This document shows, piece by piece, positions 1 to 10,555 of a stretch of 64,000 bases of DNA (positions are counted from its first letter, which is position 1; each line of letters opens with the position of its first letter). The position numbers and the translations under genes were made by a program. This stretch comes from Trachythela sp. YZ-2020 (Eukaryota > Cnidaria > Anthozoa > Malacalcyonacea > Clavulariidae), in NCBI GenBank assembly GCA_016169945.1, contig JADLSH010000395.1, positions 9,204,001 to 9,268,000 on the forward strand, given 5' to 3'. The notes below the pieces were generated by a model. That model saw nothing but the letters and a program-made list of their open reading frames with translations, was not told where the DNA came from and did no database searches.

Positions 1-240
1 TTTCAAACAAAATAAAATTAAAAAATATCCATTTTTATAAACTTCAAAAGCGATAATTTTCACATGTGAGATTATCAGTTTTATCAGTGCTCGAAATCTC
101 TATAAAGCACTATACTTTATATAATAAAAGGTAGTAATACCAACAAGTCTTACATTTCTTGAGTTTGACAGTAATAGCATTACAAGATGCCAACTGTATG
201 TTAGTTTTGTCTCTTTTTTCTTCTAGCTAATCTTTTCCAG
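1..240. other. AT-rich sequence, probable intron end
   Basis: No coding sequence is recognisable. A pyrimidine-rich stretch ending in AG at 239-240 precedes the first DUF6589-like coding segment, so this is read as the 3' end of an intron or the upstream region of that gene. Confidence 0.35.
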
Positions 241-1443
241 ATACTACAGTGGTTCTTCAGCAATTGACAAGACGTCCCTTTTTGCTTTGAGAAACCTTGT
301 GAACTGGCGAGATGTGGTCAGTGATGCTGAGCACAAACCAGCTCCATGTAAAAGGTTTGTAAATTTAGTTCTTGATGCAGATGTCATTGCTGCAGCCCTC
401 AAATTCTTTGGCATGGAAACAACAGATGACTAACCGACAAAGTACATCATCAATGAGGTATTGAAAACAAGCATCAAAGCAGTGAGAGATATTTTTATAG
501 AGTCATTAAAGAATTCATTGAAACATATATTGTGAATGGAAAACTCTATGAAAATCACTTCATCAACATTCAATCACTTAAAAAATGGGAAACCACACAA
601 GCTAACCAGCCTATACTTGAAAATGGCAGGTACCCATGTCGATTTCCAGGTTGTTCAAACTCATACAATTACGACGGACTCAGCAGGAGAAGGCATGAAA
701 TGTCGCATGACCCGCCACCTACCATTCCAGAGATTCCGACCATGCTCAATACTGCACCAGATCCAACAGATCCCACATCTGAAGATGACATTTTCAACTA
801 CCATTGCGGATTCATGAACATGGCACTGCTGTTACAAAACTTCATGGATACTACAAAAGAAGGTGATGGTATAAGAATAATTAGATGCATCAAAATGTTT
901 CTTTTGCATTTTAAGCAAGATGGGAGTGGCAGCACAAAGTATTCATTAGAAGCTTTGTATCAAATGTTTCAATTGTATGCACTACTCAGCCCAAGAGAAG
1001 CAGAGAGGTTGACATGGAACAGAACGGTGAACAATCATGGCTCTGCATGTTGCAATGTAGCTATGGATCTAGCCTTAGAGCATGACAATAATTTAATTAA
1101 AGACATGATAAGAGGATTAGGAGCTAACATTAACGAGAATAGTGTTCGTAGAATTTGTAGAGCGTTCTTCATCATCAAGTCATTTTTGGCAAATCTAGAC
1201 CAAGAAATGCAAGTCAAAAAGATCTCGGGAGAGCATTGTAAGAAATCGGTAAAGCAGGACTTAATGAAAGTTGTAAAGACACTTCAAGAACAGAATGTGT
1301 TTGAGAAACAATCAGCCAGGGAAAAAATGTATGCCTTTCCTGACTGTCCAAGAGACTACCTACAATTGCTAGACCCAAAAGCCCTATTCTCATGGATCAA
1401 CGATCATAAGAAAAATGTAAAACTTGGCAAAAGGCCTCGATAA
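241..1443 (+). CDS. DUF6589-family protein with C2H2-like finger (copy 1, broken near 430)
   Basis: The reading begins after a likely splice acceptor at 239-240. It runs to an in-frame stop at 431-433 and continues in another frame that stays open from about 457 to the stop at 1443. The longer part has a C2H2-type finger (C-x4-C-x13-H-x3-H, about residues 36-59 counted from 532). It is followed by a helical DUF6589 domain with the hallmark HG...N..MDLALEHDNN stretch and the GANI..NSVRRICRA motif, and ends with the family-typical FPDCPRDYLQLLDP and WINDHKK segments. The function of DUF6589 is not established. The family is recognised from memory as highly repeated in sponges, corals and some basidiomycete fungi, which suggests a mobile-element protein. 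It converges on the RecQ-like gene that ends at 2138. The break near 430 could be a missed intron, a true frameshift or a sequencing error. Confidence 0.8.
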
Positions 1444-1756
1444 ATGTAACTATGACAACTTGCTATATTCATATAATTTTCCACCGACATCTCTTGAGTG
1501 TTAAAACTTGTAGTGCCAAGTACAAACTGGATCTAGGACTAGCAAAATAGACATCGGGCACTATTCAGTAAATTTGCTGTATATTTAAAGGATATTGCTA
1601 ATACTGAACATGAAAATGTGTTGGCCTTGTCTTTCCATGTTAAATTGTGGAAACTGTAAAAGTGCATATGACACACAAAGTTTTATTTTCCTATTCAAAA
1701 GAACTCTTACAATTGTAATGTAAATCTTTTAAAAGACTTTTTTTTACATTATTTGT

Positions 1757-1803
1757 TGAGATATCTTGACTTGTGTGAATATCACACAGGTCAAAATATC
1801 TCA
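1757..1803. repeat. Long stem-loop between the convergent DUF6589 and RecQ genes
   Basis: Two arms of about 21 bases match at 19 positions around a short AT loop (left arm TGAGATATCTTGAC..., right arm ...GTCAAAATATCTCA). It lies in the 694-bp gap between the two stop codons (1443 and 2138). It could be a transcript-end structure, a small inverted-repeat element or a precursor hairpin; nothing here decides. The rest of the gap is AT-rich and non-coding. Confidence 0.6.
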
Positions 1804-2137
1804 GCACCAACATGGCAAATATATGAATGGGCAATAACTGCAAATATATGTGTCATTACCATAAGAAAATTTCCAGATGTAAATTTATGTGGTCACTTGA
1901 CGCGTTTGCTATTTAAGCACTGATGCTACTAACCTTCTGATGAGGGCCTTTGCTTGAAACATCCTTGTTTGCTATATTTCTCAGCCAGTTTAACTTTATT
2001 GCAAGATATGTACCAATTTGTTGTTGTTGAAATAAAGTAGTATCCTAAAAAGTACCGTATTTATCATACCGGTACTATTCTGAGTCATACACCTCTTCAG
2101 CAGTTTCTACAAGGCTGTCCTCTGGAATAGAAAATAG

Positions 2138-4085
2138 TTATCCTTCAATGCTAGCCAGCAATGAGTCCTGTTCATCAAATTCAAATATAACAAAAGGAAA
2201 CTCCTTTATCTCATCAAGTTCTGTTTCTTCATCAGATTCTGCTATATCAATATCTTTAAAGACTTTCGAAAATGCAAACAAAACATCATTTGCCACACTT
2301 AAATGCCAGATATTAACAAATTTAAAAACATCAGCAACATTAAAAATTTTTTCACAGTTTTGCAATATATCTTTTATTTCAGAATCTCCAAATCCACCAG
2401 CCAACTTTGCAGGTGTGAACATGGGTACATTTGCAACCTTAGCTCTTTTTAAAAATTGCTCATTCAAAACCATCTTTAAATACATCAATTTTTGGGCAAG
2501 TGCTGTTCTTTGAGCATCTGTAACTTCTCTCGAGTGGAAAGATTCCACTGCAACATCTTGACTGCAAGTAGATTTTGAAGTAAAGTATAGAAAATCACAA
2601 TATGTCCCACAGCATTTGCATTTTCTTTGACAAAAATCACAACATTGGTGAGGATGTTTAGTCACAGGCAGGTTGTTGAAGTCAACATCAAAGTTTTCTA
2701 ACAACATCTCTCTTCTGCACTTCGATGATTCACGTACATAACTCTTAATTTCATCTGAACAATACCTCATCATTAAGCTTGAATACAGGATGACAGATTT
2801 ACACATTTGCCTATTTGATCTTCCAGCCCTTCCACTCTCTTGCATGTATGTCTCCAAGTTGTAAGAAGGCCCATAGTGAATGATGGTTGTAACACTCTTA
2901 CAATCGATTCCCATACCATAAGCAATGGTAGCAATTAAAACTCGAACTGAACCATTCGGGGTGCTCATGGACTCCAATATATGATCTCTATTCAGTTCAT
3001 CTATTCTGCTATGAAACATTTCAACAGTCCTCTTTTTGGGATCCAGGGAGTCATTAGCATACATGTCATCACCAAGTTCTGATGCAAAATAGGAATATAA
3101 ATAAGTGGTGACTTTAATAGTCTGGCAGTATATAATTGCCCTTTCAGTACATCCTTTCTTTTCTTTTAATTCTTGGACCATTGTTTGAAACGTTTTCACA
3201 AGATCAGAGGTAATAACTTGGACAGCATAACTTATGTTAGGCCTGTTTGGGCTATCCAGTATTAATGCTGGGTTCTTCATTTCAAGGGCTCTCATAATTT
3301 TCAGTCTGGTTGAAGTTGTTGCTGTTGCTGTCAGAGCAATCAGTGGCACTCGTCCAATAATAGAGCGGATCTCATTTATTCGACTAAACCACTTTCGGAA
3401 AGCCATCTCTCCTTTCTTTGATGCATAACCCCTGAAACATTATAAAAATCAGTATATACCTGTATGCACAATACCACAAACAAACATGATAATTTGTTTT
3501 TAAAGTCTATAAGACTATATATACAAAAGAATCAAGAATATATCATAAAGAGTTAACATGCCAATATTTTTGCCAATATTACATTAAATCTGCTTACCAG
3601 TGAGATATACAATGAGCTTCGTCAACTGCTACCAGACGCAATCTTTCTTTATAAACATTGCTACTTATCATAGCACGCCATCTTTTGGTTGATAAAAATG
3701 CCTCAGGTGAGCCATACACGATTTGACATTCGCCACGTTCAACAAGTTGATTTGCCTCTTCGCTTGTCTGATCCATACCAATAAACTCGCCACTTATCCC
3801 AACAGACTTCAGGTAACGTACTTGGTCTTGCATAAGCGAGGTCAGAGGAGAAATTACAAGTGCTATTGACCTGCCACACGACATAGGATATATTGTGTCG
3901 AAGATGACGGGAGCTGACTGATATATAAGTGATTTTCCCGAACCTGTAGGCTGTATAACAAATACATCTTGCCCCCTTAATATTTTTTCCATAGCTTCTA
4001 CCTGACATTCCTTCAAAGATTCTATTTTAAATGTTTCTAAAACCCTCTTAAACGCTGTCGTTTTTCTTTCTTCGTGGCCCGCCAT
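2138..4085 (-). CDS. RecQ-like DNA helicase (copy 1, two exons, apparently intact)
   Basis: Exon 1 is 3598-4085 and exon 2 is 2138-3431. They are separated by a 166-bp GT-AG intron that interrupts the Trp codon after DEAHCISH. The exons total 1782 bases, exactly 593 codons plus stop. Superfamily 2 RecQ motifs occur in order: Walker A PTGSGKS (Lys about 51), SPLTSLMQDQ (Ia), DEAH at about 155-158 (II), ALTATAT (III), IIYCQT (IV), IATIAYGMGID (V) and QESGRAGR (VI). A cysteine-rich RecQ-Ct-type zinc module follows (CRREMLL...CCDFCQRKCKCC). A helicase of this type unwinds DNA 3'-5' using ATP. The protein is short, lacks an obvious HRDC domain and has a divergent C-terminus, so it resembles the expanded transposon-like RecQ proteins of invertebrates more than BLM, WRN or RECQL. 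The ATG at 4083-4085 sits in a GCGG-rich start context. It is convergent with the DUF6589 gene. Confidence 0.88.
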
Positions 4086-4088
4086 TTT
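4079..4088 (-). promoter_or_regulatory. YY1-like motif overlapping the RecQ copy 1 start codon
   Basis: The + strand reads CCGCCATTTT across the ATG, a match to the YY1 consensus CCGCCATNTT. In many animal genes and some transposons this motif spans or lies just beside the translation start. The second RecQ gene has the same motif at its start (58080-58089). Function is inferred from the match only. Confidence 0.4.
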
Positions 4089-4191
4089 GAATTAGCTATT
4101 TTGATATGATAATTTATGCAAATTCATTGCCAGACGAAATTCTGCACGCGATTATCTGATTGACTGAAAATGAGATCTGCGACTGGTGCGT

Positions 4192-4237
4192 CCAGCCGGC
4201 CCTTCGGGGAGCTCTGCCATTCCCCGGAGCCGGCTGG
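4192..4237. repeat. GC-rich hairpin upstream of RecQ copy 1
   Basis: A perfect 9-bp outer palindrome (CCAGCCGGC at 4192-4200, GCCGGCTGG at 4229-4237) encloses an imperfect inner stem (TCGGGGA / TCCCCGGA) and a loop of about 10 bases. It is far more GC-rich than its surroundings. It lies about 105 bp upstream of the helicase start codon and could be part of an element terminus, a tRNA-derived SINE fragment (a weak B-box-like GGCTCGATTTCC lies on the minus strand beside it) or a regulatory structure. Confidence 0.55.
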
Positions 4238-6364
4238 AAATCGAGCCTATATTCAACTCCACTATGCTGTGCAAATCGTATCAGTCTTATTATCTATATT
4301 TAAGTGATATTATGTATGGTCTCACATGTCTGAATGATCATGAATGCCAAAGACATATCTTTTGTAACATGGTAATAACGAGCATGCAAAGTCATATTTT
4401 CTACTACTACATGTACATTCAACTACTAAGATCCAAATTTGGCTATCGGCACCTAATATATAAGATAGAAATCTAATTCTTATTGCGTACTCATAATTTG
4501 GCCTTTTCTGCGTTGTCTGCGAGACTGTCATATGATATGAAGCTAACCCGGTCCTCATGAAATCTGTCATCGGTTATTTTATCTATAATCTTAGCTGTTA
4601 ATTCCTGTTTTAAATAATAATGCCACAATCAGCCTGCAATTAACTGTAGGCCTTGCATATTGGCGACCAAAAAGTACTACACTGTACTTGTTCCTTTTGG
4701 TTTTATAAACTGTAACAGTACTTACAAAACCAAGGCGAAAAGTATCTCAAACTCCACTACGAAGGAAAATTTTGTTTTATTCAAAGCACTCGGCTCACCA
4801 CAGAATATACACAGCCTTGCTTTCGTTTCTTGGTTAGAGATGAAGTTTAGACATGAAGGAGGGCTGCCAAAGTTGGTTCCTACCGTCCACTGCCTATTGC
4901 AAGACCTGCTGCAGAATTTCCTGGTTTAGTTATGAACTTGATAGTTGTAGTATGAACTATATAATTATGTATTCTTAGCTGTATTGTACATGCAAGGATG
5001 AAATCATACTGAGTTTCGGCTAGTCTGTAGAGCTTCAAAGTTTTGAACTTTAAACAAAAACAAATAACAATTATTTCATCCATCGCACATGATTTTGCAA
5101 CTTGAGATATTTAATGAACACCCACCCGTAATTTCTTCGGTCTATGGGGATCACACAAACTATCGCTGTGCGATTGTGGAGGCAATTGCTCTAGTATGAG
5201 GTCGCAATTTTACCAGACCTCACGTTTTTTTTACATAATTTTTCAACCTGGCCTAGAGCCAATTTTACTTACAAAATCAGCATGATTTCTGCATATGAGT
5301 ATATGTCCTGAGCCAAGGTAAGTAAAAATTGTCACAAATATCTTTCTGATAATTAATTTTCAGGGTCCAACTCAGAGTATATGTCCTGCAGGGCAGACTA
5401 GGACCAGCTGTAGTGTATATGTCCTAGCCGCCTTTAATCGGGACAGCTCAAATCCATGCGGTAAAATTATATGTCTTGGGCAGATTAGGACACCGCTGTA
5501 AATCAGTATAAGTCCTAATCGACTTTCCTCAAGATCCAGCTTTTCAATTACGCCCACTATCTCCACCCCCCTCTTACGAAGATATCTCCCCCTCTTGGTA
5601 TGATATCTTAAACAGGGACCTAAGGTGCCCCTTTAGAAGTGCCAATCTGAACCAGATTTCATCCACCCCCTGTGAACTTGATAATTTTTTTAATTGATTT
5701 ACTTGAGTGACATACAGTTGCAGACCCCTTCATGAAGCAGCAAGAGAAGCAGAAACTGACCTGATGGTCACAACAGTTTGGTTTGTTCACTGCCCACCCC
5801 CTCCCTCCCAATAATGATTCACAATCTAGAATGATTGGTGTAGATTGAAAAACGTTTGAATGTTGATGAGCACTCTTGGAACATTTGTAATTAAGCTCCT
5901 TCCAATGTAGATTTGGAAGGATGACAATAGAAGGCTTGGAGGGGAGTCCAGACCTTTCAAGGCCTAGCAATGTGGAGATCTTACATTACTCCAACAGCCA
6001 CTTATTAGGGACCTTTAGCATGGCGATAAATGACAACGTATTTGGCAAAAATAGCCATGGCAATTGGTCATAATTATGGTCATAATTTTTAAAGATTTAA
6101 ATAGCATTAGGATATACTAATGAAGAGTTCACAATTTTAGAGCATGTTGTTATGAATCTTGGTCCAGTTCATGGTAGTGGTTTTGGTTTTCCCTGGGCCA
6201 CCTTGCAGTCACATTTGCAATGTCAGTTTATTGAAAGTACTCTTCCAGTGTTGGTGGGTCAAGTTAAAAGTAGTCAGAAGTTTGATTATCATAAAGACAG
6301 GTGATGGCATTCCTAAGTAAGGGACACACTACAAACATTTTACCCACACTGCTTAAACCGATTT
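4238..6364. other. Intergenic, no recognisable gene
   Basis: Short ORFs here (4186-4476, 4660-4929, 5659-5970) show no family resemblance and no coding-like composition. The only structure seen is the decayed repeat at 5290-5535. Confidence 0.5.
5290..5535 (+). repeat. Decayed repeat built on TATATGTCCT motifs
   Basis: The motif AGTATATGTCCT or a near variant recurs about five times, paired with AGACTAGGAC/AGATTAGGAC and CAGCTGTA/CGCTGTAA blocks. It looks like two to three diverged tandem units of about 80 bp. No coding meaning is apparent. Confidence 0.45.
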
Positions 6365-6745
6365 TTAGATTCTTTTTATAATCTGTAACTTGAAAGAATT
6401 TGCAATGTCTCCAAATAGCCACTCAACTGAAATTCTTCTACGTTGACTCATCGACCGGTTATATTCCTGCATAAGTGGTTTAAGTTGTGCTTCCCGGAAT
6501 GGGATCTGAAGGTGAACACGAAGAGGATAGGCCAAATCGCCATATATACTATACATAGGCTGCCCTGCTTGTGAGTAAGCATGGTTTTGTAGATCTTGTA
6601 GTAGTCCAGACTCTGCCAGGATCCCTGCATCATGTCGTTCACCAACACTATATAACATACCAATATCTATGGACTTAATGTAAGCCATCAGCCTGTGGTA
6701 GGGAACAAGCCGAAGGGTAGGACAGTTGGCAACCTTAATACACAC
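6365..6745 (-). pseudogene. PIF/Harbinger-type transposase fragment (DDE_Tnp_4)
   Basis: The fragment has the C-terminal half of a Harbinger-like DDE nuclease: ERHDAGILAESGLL, then YGDLAYPL with a candidate catalytic Asp (about residue 69), then RRISVEWLFGDI with the candidate Glu (about residue 108). Related intact proteins are around 350-400 residues, so the N-terminal part and first Asp are missing. No matching upstream reading was found on the same strand. Relic of a cut-and-paste DNA transposon. Confidence 0.75.
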
Positions 6746-7579
6746 AGTCCCCTTCTAGGCACTTGTGTATAGGAAGTAGATTTATATACCGATGTATATT
6801 ATCCTTACCCATTACTCCCTTAATACAGTAAACTGATATTGACCTGAGCATATTAGAAAGAGTGCTCAAACAAATTAAGATCTTCTTTGTAAATTATTGG
6901 GAACACTTTCTCTTTAAATAATTTTACTTTTTTTACTCCATCCACTACATCTTCTTCCTTGCACTTCTTTTCCAATGCCTCCAATGCCTCCAACATCCCA
7001 ATGGTACCATGCTTCAAATTTTATACAGTCCCCCCATGTATTGCACTGACTGCTTCGATTGTTTAATTTCTCCGCTGTCTCGCTGCCTTCACTCTACAAT
7101 AGGCTGACCCTGTTGATTTTAATATGCACACAAATGTTTTAATTTAGGGCCTGTTTATATGATCCCGGCTAGGCAGGACAGCATCTGTTGCCGGGATCCC
7201 GCTTAGCTGGGACGAAAAATTCCCATATAAACACTCTATCCTGCCTAGCCGGGATGAACTTTTCTACCTAAACAATAAAGTGGCCTGGGTTATGGAAGCA
7301 TATTCTAGAATTTTAACCCATTGTTAAAGTTGCACTATTGATGATCTGCCCTATTTTAATACGTGTCAAATCGGAGCATAAAATATATATTGTTTACTTC
7401 TCTACACTCTCGCTCATACATAAGTCTCTTACATTCTACTCTATATGTCTAACTGTCAATCAAGGGGTGTGTCCAGTGTCTACAACACTACATCCCTCAC
7501 ATCTTTTAAAACGTAACTTTAACTAGTCCAAATCAACAATATTTTAACTGTTTATAGCACAAAATGTATGTTCCATAAT
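6746..7579. other. Intergenic, contains a short inverted repeat
   Basis: Nothing protein-like beyond short random ORFs. The palindromic segment at 7153-7255 is listed separately. Confidence 0.4.
7153..7255. repeat. Inverted repeat with perfect 17-bp arms (ATCCCGGCTAGGCAGGA)
   Basis: The arm at 7162-7178 is repeated in reverse complement at 7239-7255. Inside, CCGGGATCCCG gives further copies of the same CCGGGAT core, and GTTTATAT/ATATAAAC pairs occur at 7153 and 7225. Likely a small MITE or a remnant of one. Confidence 0.6.
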
Positions 7580-9790
7580 CTAATTAATTATCAAGTCCGG
7601 ATTTATAGGATTTCCGTATTGTTCTGTTTGAATGCGGTTTCTAGTCGATCTTCGCAGTGCTGGTGGTTGTCCTTGGTTATTTATTAGTTCTTGCACTTTG
7701 TTCATTTCTGTTGTCGTCGTTGCTCGTTCATAGAAATTTTCATCCTCATCTGGATCCCTCGCCTCACCCTTTATCTTTTTAAAGAAAGATGCATTCCTTG
7801 TGACCCTGTGCCTTCGATTTTCAGCTACTATCTTAGTTCCTTTCCGATCAATTACCGTGTACGACTCTAGTTCGAATTTTGTTGTAAACTTATTTCTCTT
7901 TGTTTAACTCTTTCTAAACGGTAGCATCGAATATCAACCGCCAAAGGATGATGATTTTGAGCACTTGTATCTTTGGCGCCCCTCACCCAAAACGGACGAA
8001 AATACCACCAATCGATCACCAATCGATTCAGCAAACACACCTGTTCTTCACTAATGCCAAACAAATCGCTAAACACATTGTTTTACAGATCTCCGTTAGT
8101 TTTAACACCTTTGTAATCTGATATTTATTATATTGTAAGCTAATTATATATTCAGTACCTTTGGTCGATTATAACTTCTGTTTTAGAAACTGTGTGATCT
8201 TCGCTAATACACCGTCTTATAGAGCTTTAAAAACAGTACAAACTGACCAACTTGCAAAGAAACACAATAAAAATTGACAAAGTTACGGCGAAATTTGAAA
8301 TGTAGCGTATGGGTCAAACCGGAATTTCAGACAAAAACAACCGGAAAAGGCCCAAACACAAACAAAGACTGTTGCTATGGTTTTTTAAGTGGCCGGAATG
8401 AATTCCCCAGGGTACAATACCCTATATAATATTTTTTTGTCTGGACTGAAGCTCGTGGGCAAACCATATATAGTCAAACTACAGCAAGCGATAAATAAAA
8501 TATTTCTTATTCAAAATAAATTTCTAAAAGCCGTATCGAAGGCACGTTTTACAGCCGAAAGAAACAGATAAAAAGCAAAATTTCGACCATTAGAAGTCTG
8601 TCGATATAATAAACATATGAGAAGATATTAAAGATTGTTTGAGTTGAACTGAAGTATGACTGGAGGTGTGTTTGGGATTAAATTTTTAGTATTTTTGATT
8701 CTGTGATGTTTAGTCGGCAAAATAGTCCACTGTTAAAAAGCTTATTTTGTAAGGATTTGTAAGAATGGTGTTAATTTCATTGCCAGGGGGTAAATATTTT
8801 GCAAAGGAGATCGTACTGTGCTCTTGCGACAACTTGCGACAACATAATTAAAATGCGACCGACCAGAAAGAGTTAAGCACAACTTTGTCCCCCACTTGTA
8901 ATTTTGATGGTTTAGCATGTCTTCTTTCATTCACGCATTCTCTTTCTTTTGTTTTTGCTTTTGCATCGTTCACCTTGGCTTCTTTGTGTCTATTTAACAC
9001 CTTATATTTCGGGTTTAACATTGGTAATGTTCCATGCATCGGTCGATTAAAAAGGAGTTGAGCAGTGTGGTGTGGTACGATAACTTAATAAGAACCTAGA
9101 AAGTTCTTGGACCCAGTTGCGATTTTCTGCTCGAGCTGTTCTTATTGCTTTGCCCAGGGGTTTCATAAAAGCTTCGCTTCAGAATTTCCTTGTGGCCAAT
9201 CTGGTGTTGATGTCTCGTGTTTTATACCCAGTTTTGTTAGATACTTTTTAAGTTCATGACCATTGAATGGCAGTCCATTGTCTGATTTAAAGGTATGTGG
9301 AATTCCATGCCGTGCAAAAATCGCATCTAATTTAGGAATGAGTGTTTTGGCGGATGTGCTGTTGATTATTTCTGCTTCTGGATATTGGGAATATTTGTCA
9401 ATTAGAACGATAATGTACTGTCCGGTGGGAAGTGGCCCGTAAAAATCTGCATGAAGAGTTTGCTATGGTCCCTCTATGGTTTGCTAAGGGTTCTGGTGGG
9501 TTAGGAGGTCCATTAACTTGACATGGTAAACATGTATCGATCGCCTCTTTTGTTGATTTGTCCATATTAGGAAACCAGGCATATTGGCGTAACAAAGCTT
9601 TTGTCTTTGCTAGTCCTTGGTGACCGGTATGGGCAAGTTGTATAATACGTGTTTGTAGAGCTGCTGGTATAATTATTTGTGTTCCTCTTACAATTACCCC
9701 ATTGTTTGTATCCACAGATATTTTGTCTTTGATGTTTAGGAACGGTTTGACCAGCTTATCAGTCCAATCACCGGACACAACTGCCTTATG
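7580..9790 (-). pseudogene. Ty3/gypsy-type retroelement integrase and C-terminal tail, interrupted
   Basis: Read on the minus strand, 9778-9500 encodes an H2C2 integrase zinc finger (HTGHQGLAKTK...C-x2-C). A frameshift at about 9465 leads into an integrase catalytic core with an FYGPLP strand, YIIVLIDKYSQ, SDNGLPF and a candidate Glu in QGNSEAK. Stops and shifts follow. The post-core region (KLQVGDKVVL) breaks off at 8877 and resumes at about 7903 with the expected downstream residues, through TVIDRKGTKIV and TRNASFFKK to a stop at 7580-7582. The missing link is a 965-bp TTAA-flanked insertion. Integrases of this type join retroelement cDNA to the genome. No reverse transcriptase or LTR was recognised. 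Non-functional. Confidence 0.8.
7908..8872. mobile_element. TTAA-flanked, piggyBac-like nonautonomous element inserted in the retroelement
   Basis: The insert is bounded by TTAA at 7904-7907 and 8873-8876. It has terminal inverted repeats starting CTCTTTCT at one end and the complementary AGAAAGAG at the other. Removing it together with one TTAA reconnects the integrase tail. TTAA targeting is characteristic of the piggyBac superfamily. There is no transposase inside; the ORF at 7867-8076 is not protein-like. About 310 bp of its right end recur inverted at 19004-19320. Confidence 0.75.
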
Positions 9791-9855
9791 TACTTATGCT
9801 GTGAAGCATAAAAAATTCATTGAACGTCGTTGTATGCAATATACTCTTTTCTAAT

Positions 9856-10555
9856 GGAAGCCTCACATATCAATTTTGCCCACGACAAACGTCATATGGA
9901 CGTTGGGGTGGTGAGGGGTTGGCGGCTGTGACGTTTCTTTGTGTACGTCGTAGAAAAAGCGATAGTTATTCAATAGTTGTTTGGAATCATCGCCATTGTC
10001 CCATTAGCAGAGTATTGAAAAATATAACAAGCCGTGGCGTAGGTCTATTTATTCTATACTTTATAAATTACCATGTTTGTATAGATTTTCGAAATCTTGA
10101 TTGATAAGTGAACAAACACAAAATTGCATAATTAATAAATTACCACAAACAATTTTACAGTCAATTGAGTAAAAAAAACGACAACAAGTTTGTTGTCATT
10201 TACACTGTGTTTTGTTCATTATTTTGTTCTGTATTTTACCATTGATACTGGAGCAGTTACAAAAGGATTGCAGTTCCTTCAATATTCCATTGGGGATTAC
10301 TATAAGAGCTCATTTTATCGACCTAATTAGGGTCATTACTGAAGTACTTTTAATTATACTTTCTCAAAGAACTTTCAAATATAATCGTAGGAAGTATTCA
10401 TTGAAGAAGTTAGAGTTTACAGTAGTTTTGCAGTGTTTATGTATACCATATAATGTCGAAAACTATGTGTGACATTTCTAAAGGGAGGTGTGGGGGTCTT
10501 CAGAGAAACGCCCATATGACGTTTCTTGTGGGCGAAATCGATATGTGAGGCTTCC
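9856..10555. mobile_element. Nonautonomous inverted-repeat element (about 700 bp)
   Basis: Terminal inverted repeats of about 50 bp lie at 9856-9905 and 10507-10555 (GGAAGCCTCACATATC ... GCCCAC ... AAACGTCATATGG), with a few mismatches. The interior is AT-rich and has no convincing ORF; the 94- and 86-residue ORFs inside look random. I could not fix a target-site duplication, so the superfamily is unassigned. Confidence 0.7.

Noticed and set aside
7867..8076. ORF inside the TTAA element as a transposase fragment
   Set aside because: Its sequence has no DDE or zinc motif and it crosses the element border.
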